Below are positions 7,231 through 7,479 of a stretch of 7,479 nucleotides of DNA, one piece after another. Made by a program: the position numbers and the translations under genes. Numbering within the stretch: the first letter of the stretch is position 1; each line of letters begins with the position of its first letter. The stretch is from Spirochaetales bacterium (GTDB lineage: Bacteria > Spirochaetota > Spirochaetia > DTKZ01), in assembly GCA_031280945.1 (NCBI GenBank), contig JAITGB010000045.1, positions 1-7,479 of the forward strand. The letters are read 5' to 3'. The notes under the pieces are model-generated. The model saw only the letters and a list, made by a program, of their open reading frames with translations, did not search any database and was not told the DNA's origin.

Positions 7231-7298
7231 CCCTTGCGCAGTGGACACTATGGGAAATCAAATTGCGCGAAGCGCAAAGAGCCCGTGGGGCGCAAGGG
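7231..7298. repeat. 9-bp inverted repeat enclosing a hairpin
   Basis: CCCTTGCGC at 7231-7239 pairs with GCGCAAGGG at 7290-7298. The 50 enclosed bases include the GAA-loop hairpin at 7263-7277. The arms resemble the stem of that inner hairpin (TTGCGC/GCGCAA), so alternative pairings between them are possible. Confidence 0.75.
7263..7280 (+). repeat. 18-base direct repeat, copy 2, with a 6-bp hairpin
   Basis: The same 18 bases as 7173-7190. Here the left flank differs, so the palindrome is shorter: TTGCGC, loop GAA, GCGCAA (7263-7277). It looks like a partial copy of the same unit. Confidence 0.88.
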
Positions 7299-7305
7299 GC
7301 TGGTC

Positions 7306-7324
7306 GCAAACTCTTTGAGTTTGC
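7306..7324. repeat. Perfect 8-bp palindrome with TTT loop
   Basis: GCAAACTC, loop TTT, GAGTTTGC. Sequence unrelated to the other four, but with the same architecture: perfect stem and three-base loop. No U run follows it on either strand. Confidence 0.88.
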
Positions 7325-7380
7325 TGCTCGCCCATGCAGCCTGGATAGAAGCGGACAACGGGAGCGGATAGCCCCCCTCA

Positions 7381-7479
7381 AAAACGCGATTAGAGCCACA
7401 GCCACGTAATGTTGGTATGACGCTCTTAGCCTGATTTTGCGTATAGTTAAAATCCGCGTTTTATCGGGCTGAGGGTTTT
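7381..7479. other. Terminal stretch with possible long-range pairing
   Basis: AAAACGCG at 7381-7388 pairs with CGCGTTTT at 7455-7462. Separately, CTTAGCCTGAT at 7425-7435 can pair with ATCGGGCTGAG at 7463-7473 (11 pairs, two of them G-U), followed by GGTTTT to the window end. GATTTT at 7433-7438 can also pair with AAAATC at 7449-7454, which competes with that stem. The large loop and weak T run make a terminator call uncertain. No tRNA arms or TTCGA motif are seen. Confidence 0.35.

Larger units (their letters stand above)
7105..7479. other. Non-coding region rich in short palindromes
   Basis: These 375 bases after tmk hold open frames on both strands, but their peptides are low in complexity and mirror the palindromes, with no family features and no ribosome binding sites; I do not call a gene. 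The region contains five perfect palindromes with three-base loops between 7122 and 7324, an 18-base direct repeat, a 9-base inverted repeat around one palindrome, and looser pairing from 7381 to the window end. No canonical intrinsic terminator for tmk is visible. The right-hand boundary lies outside the window. Confidence 0.7.

Noticed and set aside
7169..7280. The repeated 18-mers as a CRISPR array
   Set aside because: Only two copies, short, strongly self-complementary, a 72-base interval filled with other palindromes, and no cas gene.
7032..7409. Open frames in the region after tmk (7032-7409 and 7156-7371 plus; 7112-7405 minus)
   Set aside because: The peptides mirror the palindromes and repeats (recurring CAKRK or CASRK), have no Shine-Dalgarno sequence, and the first overlaps tmk.

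Overview
The window looks like part of a spirochaete chromosome, most probably a Treponema relative. The strongest clue is the tandem order tamB then bamA on one strand. This matches the TP0325-TP0326 order I know from Treponema pallidum, where BamA is taken to be the partner of TamB because a separate TamA is absent. Base composition is moderately G+C rich, clearly above T. pallidum's neighbours in AT-rich spirochaetes, so a free-living or gut-associated treponeme is plausible. The assignment is by gene content and order only and is not certain at genus level.

Layout. Positions 1-1941 (minus strand) hold the first 647 codons of bamA; its C-terminal barrel end runs off the left edge. A 75-base gap carrying the bamA ribosome binding site separates it from tamB (2017-6453, minus strand, 1478 codons), a very large periplasm-spanning protein. 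Only about 27 bases separate the tamB start from the divergently transcribed tmk (6481-7104, plus strand), which encodes thymidylate kinase. The likely tmk promoter lies inside the 5' end of tamB. From 7105 to 7479 I see no credible gene. That stretch holds a dense cluster of short perfect palindromes, each with a three-base loop, plus an 18-base direct repeat.

How the genes work together. TamB is a single-pass inner-membrane-anchored, beta-rich bridge whose C-terminal domain reaches an Omp85-family barrel; BamA is that barrel and inserts outer-membrane proteins. Their adjacency and short spacing suggest one transcript. Tmk (dTMP to dTDP) is unrelated and transcribed away from them.

No clearly new biological system is visible. 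The points most worth a second look are: a thymidylate kinase whose P-loop lysine is threonine; a run of nine G and a run of eight G inside tamB that could slip and switch the gene off; a long extra surface loop in BamA; and the palindrome cluster after tmk, whose first member has its T and A tracts on the wrong sides for an ordinary terminator.
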